This document shows positions 1-8,100 of a stretch of DNA of 64,000 bases, piece by piece. The stretch's first letter is position 1. Every line of letters begins with the position of its first letter. Source of the stretch: Thiorhodospira sibirica ATCC 700588 (lineage in GTDB: Bacteria > Pseudomonadota > Gammaproteobacteria > Ectothiorhodospirales > Ectothiorhodospiraceae). The notes beneath the pieces were generated by a model. That model was not told the origin of the DNA, did not search any database, and was given only the letters and a program-made list of their open reading frames with translations. Both the position numbers and the translations under genes were made by a program. The DNA lies in contig NZ_MU255056.1 in assembly GCF_000227725.2 (NCBI RefSeq), positions 403,208-467,207 of the forward strand. Direction: 5' to 3'.

Positions 1-96
1 CCGCGACGTTTTGCAAAGGAGTCGGCATGGTTTACATGTCCTTGAAAATTAAATGACGCACACAGCGTCAATGGGTCGAAAAAACCTAAGACGTAT

Positions 97-945
97 TTAG
101 CGTAATGACGCAGTGGCACCATCCTGCCCCAACTGCTGCGCCAATTCCCGCGAGCGGTGGTGCGCCGCCTCCAGGGCCTGCTGGAATACATCACGCAGAC
201 GGCCTTGCTCTAACACCGCCAGCGCCTGTTCTGTAGTCCCCCCCCTGGAAGTCACCCGGGCGCGCAATGTGGCGGCATCCTCATCAGATTCCAGCGCCAG
301 CTTGGCCGCACCAAAGGCGGTTTGCAGGGCCAGCAGACGGGCGGTATCCCGCTCCAGACCCAGCGAGACCCCGGCATCTTCCAGGGCCTCCATGATCAGG
401 AAAAAATACGCCGGGCCACTGCCCGACAACGCCGTCACTGCATCCAGCTGACCTTCCTCTTCCAGCCAGACGGTCAGACCGACCGCGCGCAAAATGGACT
501 CCGCCAGGGCGCGCTGTTCAGGGCTAACACGGGCATTGGCAAACAAGGCGGTTGCACCACAGCCGATCAGCGCCGGAGTATTGGGCATACAGCGCACCAA
601 CGCGGCCTCGCCACCCAGCCAGTGTTCCAGATCCCCCAAGGTCACGCCCGCTGCAATCGAGATCAGCAGCGGCTTGCGCTGTGCCACCTGCGGAGCAATG
701 GCGCGGGCCAGTTCCGCCAAAGACTGCGGCTTGACCGCTAGCACCACCACCTCCGCATGGGCCAAGGCCAAGGCATTGTCATCGGTGGTATGTATGTGGG
801 TAAAGCCCTCATTTAAGGCGTGCAGAGTCTGTGGGTTAATATCCGTGGCCCACAAGGCACTGGGGTTCCATCCATTCTGAATCAGTCCACTGATCAGGCT
901 GCGCGCCATATTCCCGGCGCCCAGAAAGGCTAGGGTTTCATTCAT
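97..945 (-). CDS. proC: Pyrroline-5-carboxylate reductase
   Basis: This cytoplasmic enzyme carries out the last step of proline synthesis, reducing 1-pyrroline-5-carboxylate with NAD(P)H. The N-terminus has the Rossmann glycine motif FLGAGNMARS. The C-terminal half carries the family signature region ALSGSGPAYFF followed by VTSRGGTTEQAL. The 282 residues match the usual length of about 270. An upstream in-frame start at 990 would add 15 residues, but that stretch lies inside a palindromic repeat (962-1018), so the ATG at 945 (MNETLAF) is preferred. The gene runs opposite to most of the window and is probably monocistronic here. Identity is secure from motifs and length. Confidence 0.95.
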   Translation of the reverse strand: MNETLAFLGAGNMARSLISGLIQNGWNPSALWATDINPQTLHALNEGFTHIHTTDDNALALAHAEVVVLAVKPQSLAELARAIAPQVAQRKPLLISIAAGVTLGDLEHWLGGEAALVRCMPNTPALIGCGATALFANARVSPEQRALAESILRAVGLTVWLEEEGQLDAVTALSGSGPAYFFLIMEALEDAGVSLGLERDTARLLALQTAFGAAKLALESDEDAATLRARVTSRGGTTEQALAVLEQGRLRDVFQQALEAAHHRSRELAQQLGQDGATASLR

Positions 946-961
946 AAAATTTGCATTCCAC

Positions 962-1018
962 GTGGCGACACCTTCCAGGTGTCGCTTCAAAAAAGCGAAC
1001 GCAAGATGCGTCCGCCAC
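962..1018. repeat. Dispersed double-hairpin element, copy A
   Basis: This 57-bp element has terminal inverted repeats GTGGCG(G)AC and two internal hairpins. Hairpin one is GCGACACC/GGTGTCGC with loop TTCCA. Hairpin two is GCGAACGC/GCGTCCGC with loop AAGAT. An A-rich spacer joins them. Closely related full copies lie at 5371-5428, 7079-7134 and 37537-37594, and half copies elsewhere. It resembles REP/BIME or small MITE sequences. It sits between proC and the diguanylate cyclase gene, which run in the same direction. Confidence 0.85.
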
Positions 1019-1048
1019 CGCTCATAGGGCTTGGTTTAGCGCCCCCGT

Positions 1049-2362
1049 TTAGATACACACCACCTGATTACGCCCAAGCTCCTTGGCCCGATACACCGCC
1101 TTGTCGGCCCGCTGCAACATGGTATCCAAATCCTCTTCCAGCGACAGAGTCACGCCGATGCTGGCAGTGATCTGTACCGGACTGTGATGGAGATTAAGCG
1201 CAATATCGGCAATCGCGGCGCGGATTTTTTCAAACACTGCCGCCGCTTGTTGCGGTTCCTGCAATACCGCCAGACAGACAAATTCCTCGCCGCCATAGCG
1301 GGCGATGATGTCCGCCTTGCGGGTATTGGCGTGTAGCGTCTGCACTATCCGCTTGAGCGCCGTATCCCCGGCCTGATGGCCGTATTGATCGTTAATCCGC
1401 TTGAAATGGTCAGCATCAATAATTGCCGCAGCCAGGTGGATATGCCCCCGGCGGGCATTGGCATACAAGGTTTCGCCAAGCTCAAACAGATGCCGCCGGT
1501 TATAGGCCCCGGTTAAAAAATCGCGGATGGCGGCCTCACGAATCTGGCGCACATAGCCGATCATATTGGTATTTTGGGTGACGCGGCAGTAAAACTCTTC
1601 GACCTCAAAGGGCTTATTGAGAAAATCATTGGCCCCGGATTTTAACAGCATTGCCGACAGGCCGGTATGCGTGGCATCGGACAGACCAATGATGGCCAGC
1701 TCCTCGCGCCGATAGTGTTTGCGCAACCGTTGGATCAACTCCTGCCCATTCATGCCCGGCATATAATAATCAGTAATGACCAAGGCAATATCCGGGTGTT
1801 GCTGCAAGATCTCCAAAGCCGCTTCGCCATCGGCAGCACTCAGCGTGTAATAGCGATAATGTTTGAGCAACTGCTCAAGATACCCGCGAACACTGTTGGC
1901 ATCATCCACGACCAAGATCTTAACCGCCTGATTTTCATACAGCCGCCCGACCACATAGGCAACATGCTCAATCTCGTTGGGATTGCCTTTGATGACATAA
2001 TCAATCACCTGCTTTTGCAGCATGGCCTCGCGCACCACGGGATTGACACTGCCGGTGAGCACAATGATGGGAATGCCATATTGCCTGACATAATCAACCA
2101 CCTCACCATCCGGGGCATCCGGCAGATTCAGATCCAGCACCGCACACATAAACTCCGCCCCATGACGCTCCAGCTGTTCGGTGACTTCGCGCAAATTACC
2201 AGCCTTAATCGGCTCAATGCCATGAATATCTGCCAGACAGGCACATAACAGATCACAAATGGATTTGCTGTCATCGGCAACCAGAACCTTTGTAGACGGC
2301 ACCTCTGGCCCCAAGCGAGGGTCTTTTAACCGGCTAAGCTGCATCGTTTGGTAGGATTGCAT
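1049..2362 (-). CDS. Double-receiver GGDEF diguanylate cyclase
   Basis: This is a 437-residue PleD-like response regulator that would make cyclic di-GMP from two GTP. The first receiver domain covers about residues 25-140, with the phosphoacceptor Asp in AVLDLNLPD. The second covers about 148-268, with Asp in VITDYYMPG and the conserved Lys in FLNKPF. The GGDEF domain follows RDFLTGAYNRR. It keeps the active-site signature RYGGEEF and the inhibitory I-site RKAD five residues upstream, so it should be active and product-inhibited. No membrane segment is seen. The cognate kinase is not adjacent; the hybrid kinase at 16067 is one candidate by inference only. Confidence 0.9.
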   Translation of the reverse strand: MQSYQTMQLSRLKDPRLGPEVPSTKVLVADDSKSICDLLCACLADIHGIEPIKAGNLREVTEQLERHGAEFMCAVLDLNLPDAPDGEVVDYVRQYGIPIIVLTGSVNPVVREAMLQKQVIDYVIKGNPNEIEHVAYVVGRLYENQAVKILVVDDANSVRGYLEQLLKHYRYYTLSAADGEAALEILQQHPDIALVITDYYMPGMNGQELIQRLRKHYRREELAIIGLSDATHTGLSAMLLKSGANDFLNKPFEVEEFYCRVTQNTNMIGYVRQIREAAIRDFLTGAYNRRHLFELGETLYANARRGHIHLAAAIIDADHFKRINDQYGHQAGDTALKRIVQTLHANTRKADIIARYGGEEFVCLAVLQEPQQAAAVFEKIRAAIADIALNLHHSPVQITASIGVTLSLEEDLDTMLQRADKAVYRAKELGRNQVVCI

Positions 2363-2960
2363 ATCGGGTATCGCCTAAAGGGAGCATAAAGCTGTTGAAA
2401 TCGCCACTGCGTCCAAGCATCCGGGCCTGCGGCCGAAATGATATACCGCACACCCGCCCACGGCTAGTATATAGCCAGGCGCTTTTCTCCCTGTATCCAC
2501 CACGCCCCACATGCGAATTCACACAAGGCTTTCCACCTGGCAGGCCGTTGAAAAGATCATTAAGCGGTTTCTGGGAGATGTGGCTACGTCTCTGGAATCC
2601 AACATCGGAGACCAAAGGCCGGGTCAGATTTGGAATTGCTGCGCGCTATCGGTCTGATTCGTTATACTGTGTGTTTTGCGTAAGCGGTTTGATTCCTGCG
2701 CAGGATGTGCGGGTCTTAGCGTTGCGGTACAGCCGCAACCGGCGGACAGACAGGCCGTCGCTGTCAGTGCCTGGCGTTTTTTGCGTGGGCGCTTTAGCGT
2801 GTAAGGGGCGGGTGTTTGAATCCGTCTGATCGTGCAGGGATTTCGGCGCCGCTGGGCGTCAAGGGGCTTGAGTTGGGCGACGGTGTCGCATCAACCAGGT
2901 GCGGATAAATCTAGCCTGATCAACGTTGGTTAGGTTTTTTGGAAGGGCAGTAACGACAAT
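2363..2960. other. Gene-poor stretch with a hairpin
   Basis: About 600 bases lie between the divergently oriented diguanylate cyclase and hydrolase genes. Open frames here (for example 2395-2829) have no recognisable protein character. A perfect 7-bp stem hairpin (GTTGCGG/CCGCAAC) lies at 2721-2739, and a TATACT box at 2663-2668 could belong to a promoter. No gene or known RNA family is recognised. Confidence 0.4.
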
Positions 2961-3893
2961 ATGGCAAAAAAAGACAAAAGTGAAACCTCCTATCCACCGC
3001 TGAGTCAGGCGGTATCGGGACAGCGCTGTGAAATTAGCCCAGAAACCACCGGGCGGCTGAGCTATTACAAAAATGCCCCGGAGAATGACACCCAGTCGCG
3101 TCCTTTGCTGTTGATTCATACCATCAATGCAGCGGGCTCGGCCTATGAGGTACGGCCTTTATATGAGCATTATGCCAAGCAGCGCCCGGTGTATGCCCCG
3201 GATCTGCCCGGCTTTGGGTTTTCAGATCGCAGTGCGCGGGAATACACCATCCGTCTGATGACCGATGCGATTCACGAGATGGTCAAGGAGATCCAGAAAA
3301 TCCACGGCGAGCAGCCCATTGATGCCATTGCGGTTTCGCTGGGCAGTGAGTTTCTCGCCCGCGCCGCCCAGGAAAAGCCGGAGTCTTTCCGCTCCATCGG
3401 CCTGATCAGTCCGACCGGCTTTAACCGCTCTACCCCCAAAACTGGCGCGCCGGAATCGCATCGCGGCAAGCATCTGCTCTACCATACCTTCAATTTTCCG
3501 CTATGGGCCAAGGGCTTTTTCAACACCCTGACCTCGCGCTCCGGCATTCGCTTTTTCCTCAATAAGACCTGGGGCAGCAAGGACATTGATGAGGGTATGT
3601 TGAATTATGACTGCCTGACCACACGCCAACCGGGTGCGCATCATGCGCCGTTTTATTTTGTCTCGGGCTTTTTGTTCAGCCGCGACATTCGCGAGATTTA
3701 TCAAAACCTGCAGCATCCGGTGTGGTTTATCCACGGTGTGCGCGGTGATTTCATTGATTTTGTACATAAAAATAGCGTAGAGGGCAAGCCCAACTGGAGC
3801 CATGAGGTGTTCTCTACCGGCGCTTTACCCCATTTTGAGATGCCAACAGAGGTCGCTGCCAGTTATGATGCCTTTTTGACCAAACTGGCTTAG
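2961..3893 (+). CDS. Alpha/beta hydrolase
   Basis: The 310-residue product has an alpha/beta-hydrolase fold. The oxyanion strand is LLLIHTINAAGS, the nucleophile elbow is AVSLGSEF (Ser in V-S-L-G), and the likely acid and histidine lie in IHGVRGDFIDF and ALPHFEMP near the C-terminus. No signal peptide is visible and the N-terminus is Lys-rich, so it is probably cytoplasmic. The substrate cannot be told from sequence. It is a single gene, bounded downstream by a strong terminator before metK. Confidence 0.8.
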   Translation: MAKKDKSETSYPPLSQAVSGQRCEISPETTGRLSYYKNAPENDTQSRPLLLIHTINAAGSAYEVRPLYEHYAKQRPVYAPDLPGFGFSDRSAREYTIRLMTDAIHEMVKEIQKIHGEQPIDAIAVSLGSEFLARAAQEKPESFRSIGLISPTGFNRSTPKTGAPESHRGKHLLYHTFNFPLWAKGFFNTLTSRSGIRFFLNKTWGSKDIDEGMLNYDCLTTRQPGAHHAPFYFVSGFLFSRDIREIYQNLQHPVWFIHGVRGDFIDFVHKNSVEGKPNWSHEVFSTGALPHFEMPTEVAASYDAFLTKLA

Positions 3894-3915
3894 CATAAGG
3901 CCCGCGGCATGTCGC

Positions 3916-3941
3916 AAAAAGGCCCGTAAGTGGGCCTTTTT
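3916..3941 (+). terminator. Rho-independent terminator
   Basis: The stem AAAAAGGCCC/GGGCCTTTTT with a 6-nt loop ends in a run of T. It would stop transcription from the hydrolase gene before metK. The A-tract on the other side would let it work in both directions. Confidence 0.9.
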
Positions 3942-4021
3942 ATCGCCACCCTGCAAAGCCTATGTGCGGTTTTGCAAAGAAAATGCACCCTTAAGGTGAT
4001 TGTGAGGAGTTTTATTTTTCG

Positions 4022-5197
4022 ATGAACAAAAATTACCTGTTTACCTCCGAGTCCGTCTCTGAGGGGCATCCGGATAAGATGGCGGATCAGATTTCGGATG
4101 CCATTGTCGATGCCATTCTTGCTCAGGACCCGCACGCCCGCGTGGCCTGTGAGACCCTGGTAAAAACCGGCATGGTGATTCTGGCCGGCGAGATCACCAC
4201 CTCGGCCCAGATTGATTATGAACATCTGGTGCGTCAGGCGGTGGTGGATATCGGCTATGCCAGCTCCGAGGTCGGTTTTGATGGGCACACCTGCGCGGTG
4301 ATCAATGCATTGGGTAAACAGTCGCCCGATATTGCGCAAGGGGTGGATCGTGATGTCAGTCATCGGGAGAATCAGGGCGCGGGTGATCAGGGGTTGATGT
4401 TTGGCTATGCCAGCAATGAAACCGATGCGCTGATGCCCGCACCGATTCACTATGCACATCAACTGGTGCGCCGTCAGGCGCAAGTGCGCAAAAGCGGCGA
4501 GCTGGCATGGCTGCGCCCGGATGCCAAAAGCCAGATTACGTTTCGCTATGAAGACGGTGCCCCGGTGGGCATTGAGGCGGTGGTGTTGTCCACCCAGCAT
4601 GACCCGGAGATCAGTCAGGCCGATCTGCGCGAGGCGGTGATTGAGAGCATCCTCAAGCCGGTATTGCCCAGCGCCTGGTTTGCCGGGTGCGCCAATGAAC
4701 ATATCCATATCAATCCGACCGGCAAGTTTGTCATCGGTGGGCCGGTGGGTGACTGTGGTCTGACCGGCCGCAAGATCATTGTAGACACCTACGGCGGCAT
4801 GGCGCGCCATGGCGGCGGGGCATTTTCCGGCAAGGATCCTTCCAAGGTGGACCGTTCGGCAGCCTATGCCGGACGCTATGTGGCGAAAAACATTGTTGCC
4901 GCCGGGCTTGCGGATCGCTGCGAGATTCAGGTGTCGTATGCCATCGGGGTGGCGCGTCCGACCTCGATCAGCATTGAAACCTTCGGCACCGGCAAAATCC
5001 CGGATGCGCGCATTGTCGAGCTGGTGGGCGCACATTTTGATCTGCGCCCGTGGGGGATTATCCAGATGCTGGATTTATTGCGCCCCTTGTATCAGCCCAC
5101 CGCCAGCTATGGGCATTTCGGCCGCAACGATCTGGATTTACCCTGGGAGCGCACCGACAAGGCCGCACACTTGGCCCAGGCAGCAGGCATTAAATAA
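4022..5197 (+). CDS. metK: S-adenosylmethionine synthetase
   Basis: This enzyme makes S-adenosylmethionine from methionine and ATP. The product has 391 residues against a usual 384. It has the N-terminal ATP-site motif [14 protein letters not shown], the gating-loop region [12 protein letters not shown], and the glycine-rich C-terminal motif [15 protein letters not shown]. The start follows a GAGGAG-like ribosome site (tgaggagttttatttttcg). It is transcribed alone after the terminator at 3916-3941. No SAM riboswitch is recognisable in the 128-bp leader. Confidence 0.97.
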   Translation: MNKNYLFTSESVSEGHPDKMADQISDAIVDAILAQDPHARVACETLVKTGMVILAGEITTSAQIDYEHLVRQAVVDIGYASSEVGFDGHTCAVINALGKQSPDIAQGVDRDVSHRENQGAGDQGLMFGYASNETDALMPAPIHYAHQLVRRQAQVRKSGELAWLRPDAKSQITFRYEDGAPVGIEAVVLSTQHDPEISQADLREAVIESILKPVLPSAWFAGCANEHIHINPTGKFVIGGPVGDCGLTGRKIIVDTYGGMARHGGGAFSGKDPSKVDRSAAYAGRYVAKNIVAAGLADRCEIQVSYAIGVARPTSISIETFGTGKIPDARIVELVGAHFDLRPWGIIQMLDLLRPLYQPTASYGHFGRNDLDLPWERTDKAAHLAQAAGIK

Positions 5198-5370
5198 GTC
5201 TTGGCTATCCTTCCCCGCCCTGAACGGCGGGGCTTGTCGCGCAACTGGTCAGCGGCTTAAAACCCGGTGGTCCCTGGTTGCCGATAACGCCAGGGGTTGC
5301 CGGGACAGCAGGCTTTGGCAAACCGCACAAGCACCAACACCGAGCGCTTTGTTTTAACTCTTCAACACCT
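5198..5370. mobile_element. Possible IS200/IS605-type terminus remnant
   Basis: Just after metK a perfect hairpin, CCCCGCC/GGCGGGG (5213-5232), is followed by CTTGTCGCGCA rather than a T-run. This composition resembles the subterminal hairpins of IS200/IS605 elements, of the kind also seen at 37044-37110 and 39240-39270 in this window. No transposase coding sequence remains. It could instead be a weak metK terminator. Confidence 0.35.
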
Positions 5371-5428
5371 GTGGCGAACGCCCCTTGCGTTCGCTGATTT
5401 TACAGCGACACCGAGAAGGTGTCGCGAC
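5371..5428. repeat. Dispersed double-hairpin element, copy B
   Basis: This copy is inverted relative to the one at 962-1018. The GCGAACGC/GCGTTCGC hairpin comes first and the GCGACACC/GGTGTCGC hairpin second. It ends within 20 bases of the iorA start, directly before its GGAG ribosome site, so it lies in the iorA leader. Confidence 0.85.
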
Positions 5429-5444
5429 GTGGAGCAGATGATTC

Positions 5445-7076
5445 ATGGCAACAACGCAGCAACGTCTTTTGCTAAGTGGTAACGAGGCGGTCGCCTTGGC
5501 CGCCTTACATGCGGGGGTGCATCTGGGGACAGGCTATCCGGGTACGCCTTCTACCGAAATTTTGGAATACCTGGATCATATCGGCGGCAAGGCGCAATGG
5601 TCGCCCAATGAAAAAGTGGCCCTGGAGGTCGGCATCGGTGTGTCCTTTGCCGGTGGCCGCACCCTGATCACCATGAAGCATGTGGGGGTCAATGTTGCCG
5701 CTGACCCCTTGTTTACGGCGGCCTATACCGACTTGATTGGCGGCTTGGTGCTGATTTCTGCAGATGATCCCGGCATGGCCTCAAGCCAGAACGAGCAGGA
5801 TAATCGCCATTATTCCCGTGCCGCGATTGTGCCGATGCTGGAGCCATGTGACTCCCAGCAGGCTTATGACTTCACCCTCAAGGCCTTTGAACTGTCTGAG
5901 CGCCACAAGATTCCGGTGATTTTGCGCATGACCACGCGCATTTGCCATGCCAAAACGCCGGTGGTGCCGAACCAGGATGTCACTCCGGCGCCCACGCCTG
6001 AGTTTGTGCGCGATATTCCCGGCCGGGTGATGATTCCGGCCTACGCCAAACCGGCACATCACCGCATTCGTGCCAAGATGGCAGAACTGACCCGCTTTAA
6101 CGAACACAGCGATTTTAACCGCATCTATCCGGGCAGTAGCGAGCTTGGCATCATCGCCTCGGGGATCTCGGTTATGCACGCCCGCGAGGCGGCGCCCCAA
6201 GCCAGTTTGCTGGCTTTGGGCATGACCTGGCCGCTGCCGATGGCGCTGATTGCGGATTTTGTACGCAGCGTCAAGCGCTGCATCGTCATCGAAGAAGGGG
6301 ACCATCTGCTCTATGAGGCGCTGCGTGCTGAGGGCCTGATGGTGGAGGCCAAGCCGGAGATGTATCGCTTCAGTGAACTGACCGTTCCCCGCGTGCGCCG
6401 GATTCTGGCCGGTGATCTTAGTCCTGAGCCGCAACCGCCCAAGGGTAAGCCGCCGGAGCTGTGTCAGGGCTGCTCACATCGGCCGGTGTTTGAGATTCTG
6501 GGGCATATGGACTGCATCGTCGCCGGGGATATTGGCTGCTATAGTCTGGGCGTTTTGCCGCCGTTTAACGCCATGGATACCTGTGTGTGCATGGGCGCGG
6601 CGATTGGCGTGGGGCTGGGGATGCGTCATGTGCTGCCAGAGGCGCAGGCCCGCCGGGTGGTCAGTGTGATTGGGGATTCCACCTTTGTGCATTCGGGGCT
6701 TACCGGTCTGGCCGAGATGGTCTATAACCCGCCGCCCACCGGGCATGTGGTGTTGATTCTGGATAACAGCACCACCGCCATGACCGGACGGCAGGAACAT
6801 CCGGGCACGGGACGCTCCCTGGGGCATGAACCCACCAACAAAATGGACTTTGCTGCCGTGGGCCGGGGCATGGGCATCAAGAACGTACACGTCACCGACC
6901 CGATGGAAGACCCGCAGGGCTTTGCAAGCCTGTTGCAGGAACTGCTGGCCAAAGACGAGCTGTCTTTGGTGATTGCTGAGCGCCCCTGTGTGCTGGCAGC
7001 GCCGATGATCCGTGTCTATGAACAGGCGGCGGAGGAGAAATTGCAGACCAGCTGTGCCGGGGCGGTGGGTCACTAG
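5445..7076 (+). CDS. iorA: Indolepyruvate ferredoxin oxidoreductase, alpha subunit (no ferredoxin domain)
   Basis: IorA/IorB enzymes oxidatively decarboxylate aryl 2-oxoacids such as indolepyruvate and phenylpyruvate to acyl-CoA, passing electrons to ferredoxin. The N-terminal pyrimidine-binding domain (GYPGTPSTEIL, SPNEKVALE) and the C-terminal thiamine-diphosphate domain (CQGCSHRPVF, GDIGCYSLG, DNSTTAMTGRQEHPG) are complete. The protein stops at 543 residues. Family members are usually 600 or more and end with a cysteine-rich 4Fe-4S domain, which is absent here and replaced by a short tail. iorB follows after 127 bp containing repeats. The paaK-like gene downstream fits activation of the aryl acid product. 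Confidence 0.9.
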   Translation: MATTQQRLLLSGNEAVALAALHAGVHLGTGYPGTPSTEILEYLDHIGGKAQWSPNEKVALEVGIGVSFAGGRTLITMKHVGVNVAADPLFTAAYTDLIGGLVLISADDPGMASSQNEQDNRHYSRAAIVPMLEPCDSQQAYDFTLKAFELSERHKIPVILRMTTRICHAKTPVVPNQDVTPAPTPEFVRDIPGRVMIPAYAKPAHHRIRAKMAELTRFNEHSDFNRIYPGSSELGIIASGISVMHAREAAPQASLLALGMTWPLPMALIADFVRSVKRCIVIEEGDHLLYEALRAEGLMVEAKPEMYRFSELTVPRVRRILAGDLSPEPQPPKGKPPELCQGCSHRPVFEILGHMDCIVAGDIGCYSLGVLPPFNAMDTCVCMGAAIGVGLGMRHVLPEAQARRVVSVIGDSTFVHSGLTGLAEMVYNPPPTGHVVLILDNSTTAMTGRQEHPGTGRSLGHEPTNKMDFAAVGRGMGIKNVHVTDPMEDPQGFASLLQELLAKDELSLVIAERPCVLAAPMIRVYEQAAEEKLQTSCAGAVGH

Positions 7077-7078
7077 GT

Positions 7079-7134
7079 TGCGAACGCCTCTTGCGTGCGC
7101 TGATTTTATAGCGACACCTGGAAGGTGTCGCCAC
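7079..7134. repeat. Dispersed double-hairpin element, copy C
   Basis: A full copy, in the same orientation as the one at 5371-5428, starts two bases after the iorA stop codon. It contains both hairpins and ends GTCGCCAC. Confidence 0.85.
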
Positions 7135-7164
7135 CACCAGATCATTTGATGTCACTGAGAAAAT

Positions 7165-7185
7165 GCGGCACCGGGAAGGTGTCGC
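7165..7185. repeat. Dispersed element, half copy
   Basis: A single hairpin GCGGCACC/GGTGTCGC with loop GGGAA lies about 30 bp beyond the full copy at 7079-7134. It is just upstream of the iorB start, so the iorA-iorB gap consists largely of this repeat family. Confidence 0.75.
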
Positions 7186-7203
7186 CAAGATAAAGGGCCA
7201 ATC

Positions 7204-7698
7204 ATGTCAAATACCGTAACCAATGTTGTTTTTGCCGGACTGGGAGGACAGGGCATTATCAAGTCCTCGGATATCCTTGCTGCAGCCGCCTTTGCGGCAG
7301 GTCTGGATGTGAAGAAAAGTGAGCTGCACGGCATGAGCCAGCGCGGTGGCTCGGTCACCAGCGATGTGCGTTTTGGCAGCGAGGTGTTAAGTCCGATGGT
7401 GCCCGCCCAGGAGGCTGATTTTTTGCTGGTGCTAGAGCCCACCCAGGTGGAGATCAATCGCGGCCTGTTGCGTCCAGGGGGCGTGTTGCTAAGCCCCGAT
7501 CTTATTCCTGACGGGGCTTTGCGTAACAAAAAAAGCCTCAATGTCGCCATGCTGGGTGTGTTATCTGTGCTATTGGCGCTGCAGCCCGAACATTGGGAGC
7601 AGGGTCTGAAGGAATGCCTGGCGGTACGTCTGCACAAGGTCAACGAACAGGCTTTTGCGCTGGGACGGCGGCAAGGCGAGGCCCGCTTTAAATCCTGA
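7204..7698 (+). CDS. iorB: Indolepyruvate ferredoxin oxidoreductase, beta subunit
   Basis: This is the small partner of IorA, belonging to the gamma-type domain of 2-oxoacid oxidoreductases. Visible family features are FAGLGGQGIIKSSDIL at the N-terminus and the ELHGMSQRGGSVTSDVRFG segment. Its 164 residues are somewhat short for the family (about 190). The start has an AAGGG site upstream. Expression is presumably linked to iorA despite two palindromic repeats in the gap. Residues 80-110 run normally into SLNVAMLGVLS, so no frameshift is evident. Confidence 0.88.
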   Translation: MSNTVTNVVFAGLGGQGIIKSSDILAAAAFAAGLDVKKSELHGMSQRGGSVTSDVRFGSEVLSPMVPAQEADFLLVLEPTQVEINRGLLRPGGVLLSPDLIPDGALRNKKSLNVAMLGVLSVLLALQPEHWEQGLKECLAVRLHKVNEQAFALGRRQGEARFKS

Positions 7699-7788
7699 GT
7701 GGGTGACGGCATTGTGCGCGATGGCAATGCCGTCCCTGGATCACTGAAAAACCGATAAGATGGAACAGACCATCACGCATTCACCGCG

Positions 7789-7918
7789 CATAAAAACCTA
7801 TCCACAATTGCACTAATCAGAATAAGTCTGTTCACGCCGTCAACGCCAGTGCGGGCGAACCCGTCTTATCTAACGCTTGCGTGCGTTTAAGGTCTCGCCT
7901 GAGCGCGTCGCGACCGCT
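7789..7918 (-). mobile_element. Solo TnpB-element right end with tnpB 3' fragment
   Basis: Read on the minus strand, this stretch encodes a short tail, DALRRDLKRTQ, then further residues ending LTA and a stop. It aligns with the C-terminus of the TnpB at 24529-25380 (DALRPDVKRTQ, ending LTA). It continues past the stop through 25 identical bases (7820-7844 versus 24517-24541) to the same outer end, TAGGTTTTTATG. It is therefore an insertion-sequence remnant keeping only the right end. In intact elements this region gives rise to the TnpB guide RNA. The 180 bases from 7919 to paaK hold no other gene. Confidence 0.85.
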
Positions 7919-8100
7919 GGCGCCGGGTTATCGCGTCGAAGCAAATGGTGCGATAAGCGGGCGGAACCGTCAAGGCGATAGGCACTCGCGGCGAATGGTC
8001 AATCTGCGAAAAATGTGAAAATATAAAAACATTTGAAAATTTTTTAGCGAACCGTTAAAGCCCCGCAAGGGGTTTGCCAGAAGGGGGGAGAAACACCAAG

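Noticed and set aside
946..990. Longer proC start
   Set aside because: The extra 15 residues are encoded by the edge of the palindromic repeat and are not family-like.
2395..2829. Possible gene in the frame of 144 codons
   Set aside because: Arg/Pro/Ser-rich composition, no ribosome site, no family resemblance, and overlap with a hairpin.
3894..4021. SAM riboswitch before metK
   Set aside because: The 128-bp leader contains a terminator of the preceding gene and a plain ribosome site; no SAM aptamer pattern is recognisable.
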